Source of the DNA: an uncultured Agathobaculum sp.
GTDB taxonomy: Bacteria > Bacillota > Clostridia > Oscillospirales > Butyricicoccaceae
Direction: 5' to 3'
Length of the DNA stretch: 6,505 nt
NCBI GenBank assembly: GCA_944376955.1
Contig: CALWEB010000012.1
Location: 1-6,505 of the forward strand
Below are positions 5,649-6,505 of the stretch, in pieces (the stretch's first letter is position 1; the number at the start of each line of letters is the position of its first letter). The notes beneath the pieces were generated by a model, which did no database searches, had not been told where the DNA came from, and worked only from the letters and a program-made list of their open reading frames with translations. Position numbers and translations under genes: made by a program.

Positions 5649-6232
5649 AGCTGGTCTGGGGGAATCCGGTCTTGTTCGGTGACCGCACGGATGGGACGGC
5701 AGGGCGTCCCTACGGCAACCACCCCGGCTGGGATGTCGCGCACGACGACGCTGCCTGCCCCGATGACCGAGCCTTTTCCAATGGTGACGCCGCCGCAGAC
5801 CACTGCGTTGGCGCCGATCCAGACATTCTCCTCCAAGCGGATGGGTTTGGAGGTGCTGATCCCTTCGGAGCGCTGCATGGGGTCGATGGAATGACCGGCG
5901 CAGCTGAGACATACGCCCGGGGCGATGAATGCGCCGGCGCCAATGTGGACAGGCGAGGTATCCAGAATCACGCAGTTGTAATTGATGACCGCAAGGCCGT
6001 AGGTGTGGATGTTAAAGCCGTAGTCGCAGTGAAAACTGGGCTCGATAAAGGTCAGCGGGTGGCAGGTGCCGAACAACTCGGACAGGATAGCCTGCCGCGC
6101 CTGCTTTTGGTCGGGGGCGGAGCGGTTATATTCCCAGCACAGCCGCTGCGCCTTTTCTTTCAGTTCCGGCGGGATGGCGCGGTTCTGTGCCATATATCCC
6201 GCGGGAGATTGCAAAATATCGCGTATTTCCAT
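5639..6232 (-). CDS. Sugar O-acetyltransferase, maltose/galactoside type (left-handed beta-helix)
   Basis: A 197-residue trimeric acetyltransferase that moves acetyl from acetyl-CoA to a sugar hydroxyl in the cytoplasm. The N-terminal maltose-acetyltransferase domain is about 8-60 (AGYMAQNRAIPPELKEKAQRL, LFG). Hexapeptide repeats follow from about 62 to 178: FHCDYGFNIHTYG, VINYNCVILD, VHIGAGAFIAPGVCL, then AGHSIDP with the catalytic His114, IRLEENVWIGANAVVCGGVTIG, GSVIGAGSVVVRDIPAG, and the closing VAVGTPCRPIR. It belongs to the Maa/LacA/NodL group; the sugar acceptor cannot be assigned. ATG at 6230-6232 follows AAAGGAAG by eight bases. It is probably the first gene of a unit with hxlR. Only about 58 bases separate it from the tRNA terminator, and no strong promoter is seen there, so expression may be weak or depend on readthrough. 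Confidence 0.92.
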   Translation of the reverse strand: MEIRDILQSPAGYMAQNRAIPPELKEKAQRLCWEYNRSAPDQKQARQAILSELFGTCHPLTFIEPSFHCDYGFNIHTYGLAVINYNCVILDTSPVHIGAGAFIAPGVCLSCAGHSIDPMQRSEGISTSKPIRLEENVWIGANAVVCGGVTIGKGSVIGAGSVVVRDIPAGVVAVGTPCRPIRAVTEQDRIPPDQLAF

Positions 6233-6290
6233 TTTGATTTCTTCCTTTTATGGGATTTTGGAAAGCGTAGATAGCCCTTTGGGGTAAAAC

Positions 6291-6322
6291 AAAAACCGAC
6301 TTGCCAAAACAAGTCGGTTTTT
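6291..6322 (-). terminator. Terminator after tRNA-Ala
   Basis: A perfect 13-bp stem: AAAAACCGACTTG (6291-6303) and CAAGTCGGTTTTT (6310-6322) around a six-base loop. It begins two bases after the tRNA CCA end. On the minus strand the 3' arm ends in five T and runs into further T-rich sequence, a good intrinsic terminator. It is symmetrical, so it could act in both directions. Confidence 0.87.
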
Positions 6323-6324
6323 AC

Positions 6325-6400
6325 TGGTGGAGACGGTGAGGATCGAACTCATGACCTCCACACTGCCAGTGTGGCGCTCTCCCAGCTGAGCTACGCCCCC
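6325..6400 (-). tRNA. tRNA-Ala, anticodon GGC
   Basis: A 76-base cloverleaf with encoded CCA. Acceptor arms GGGGGCG/CGTCTCC, discriminator A, D-stem GCTC/GAGC, anticodon stem CCACA/TGTGG around the loop CTGGCAG (anticodon GGC, reads GCC), variable loop AGGTC, T-arm loop TTCGATC. The G3-U70 wobble pair, the key identity mark of alanine tRNA, is present. One oddity is an A-C mismatch at the base of the T-stem (positions 49-65). It is transcribed alone, from a strong promoter to the terminator at 6291-6322. Confidence 0.95.
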
Positions 6401-6439
6401 ATCAAAAAGTTCTGTCGGCAGGTTCTGACGACAAAATAT

Positions 6440-6468
6440 ATTATACTCATATTTGTAGCCTCTGTCAA
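6440..6468 (-). promoter_or_regulatory. Consensus sigma-A promoter of tRNA-Ala
   Basis: On the minus strand: -35 TTGACA (6463-6468), a 17-bp spacer, -10 TATAAT (6440-6445); both boxes match consensus perfectly. Transcription would start near 6433, leaving a 5' leader of about 33 bases for RNase P to remove. Upstream of the -35 (6469-6505) there is an AT-rich patch, but no gene is visible up to the window edge. Confidence 0.9.
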
Positions 6469-6505
6469 GGAAAAATTCAAATATCCTGCAAGGTTCTGCG
6501 TGTTT

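Noticed and set aside
5672..6274. Plus-strand open frame of 200 codons opposite the O-acetyltransferase
   Set aside because: The opposite strand encodes a complete acetyltransferase with catalytic His and hexapeptide repeats; the plus frame has no ribosome site or domain.
6233..6290. Promoter for the O-acetyltransferase
   Set aside because: I looked on the minus strand for -35/-10 boxes with 16-18 bp spacing and found only weak partial matches, so none is reported.

Overview
The window looks like chromosomal DNA from a fairly GC-rich member of the Clostridia (Bacillota), perhaps Oscillospiraceae-like. This rests on strong AGGAGG-type ribosome binding sites, consensus sigma-A promoters with 17-bp spacers, a tRNA with encoded CCA, and gene families common in gut Firmicutes (PcrA, MocR, MarR, HxlR, AEC). 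The exact genus cannot be read from the sequence. Almost everything fits known families; no mobile element, CRISPR array, phage gene or defence cluster is visible.

Layout, left to right. (1) Positions 1-435, minus strand: the N-terminal part of a MocR-type GntR/aminotransferase regulator that runs off the left edge. (2) Positions 472-1936, minus strand: a two-gene unit, marR then an AEC-family permease, overlapping at their junction and closed by a hairpin plus U-tract terminator. The marR promoter carries two TTAGC-type inverted repeats over the -10 and the predicted start of transcription, which suggests autoregulation. The permease has no ordinary start codon in frame at its expected N-terminus. 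(3) Positions 2052-4268, plus strand: a PcrA/UvrD-type helicase of 717 residues with its own consensus-like promoter, transcribed divergently from marR. (4) A perfect 20-bp hairpin at 4286-4331 separates the helicase from genes converging on it. (5) Positions 4338-6232, minus strand: a four-gene run in the order sugar O-acetyltransferase, HxlR regulator, PEBP/YbhB-family protein, small three-helix PQ-loop-like membrane protein. The last two overlap by a TTGA stop/start junction and have their own promoter, with a 20-bp palindrome just upstream of it, right after hxlR. (6) Positions 6291-6468, minus strand: tRNA-Ala(GGC) with a perfect-consensus promoter and a terminator.

How the genes may work together is inference. 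The MarR protein probably represses its own operon and hence the permease. The HxlR regulator may act on the adjacent PEBP/PQ-loop pair through the palindrome between them. The most unusual items are the PEBP/PQ-loop pair with its operator-like palindrome, the permease start problem, and the paired operators at marR.
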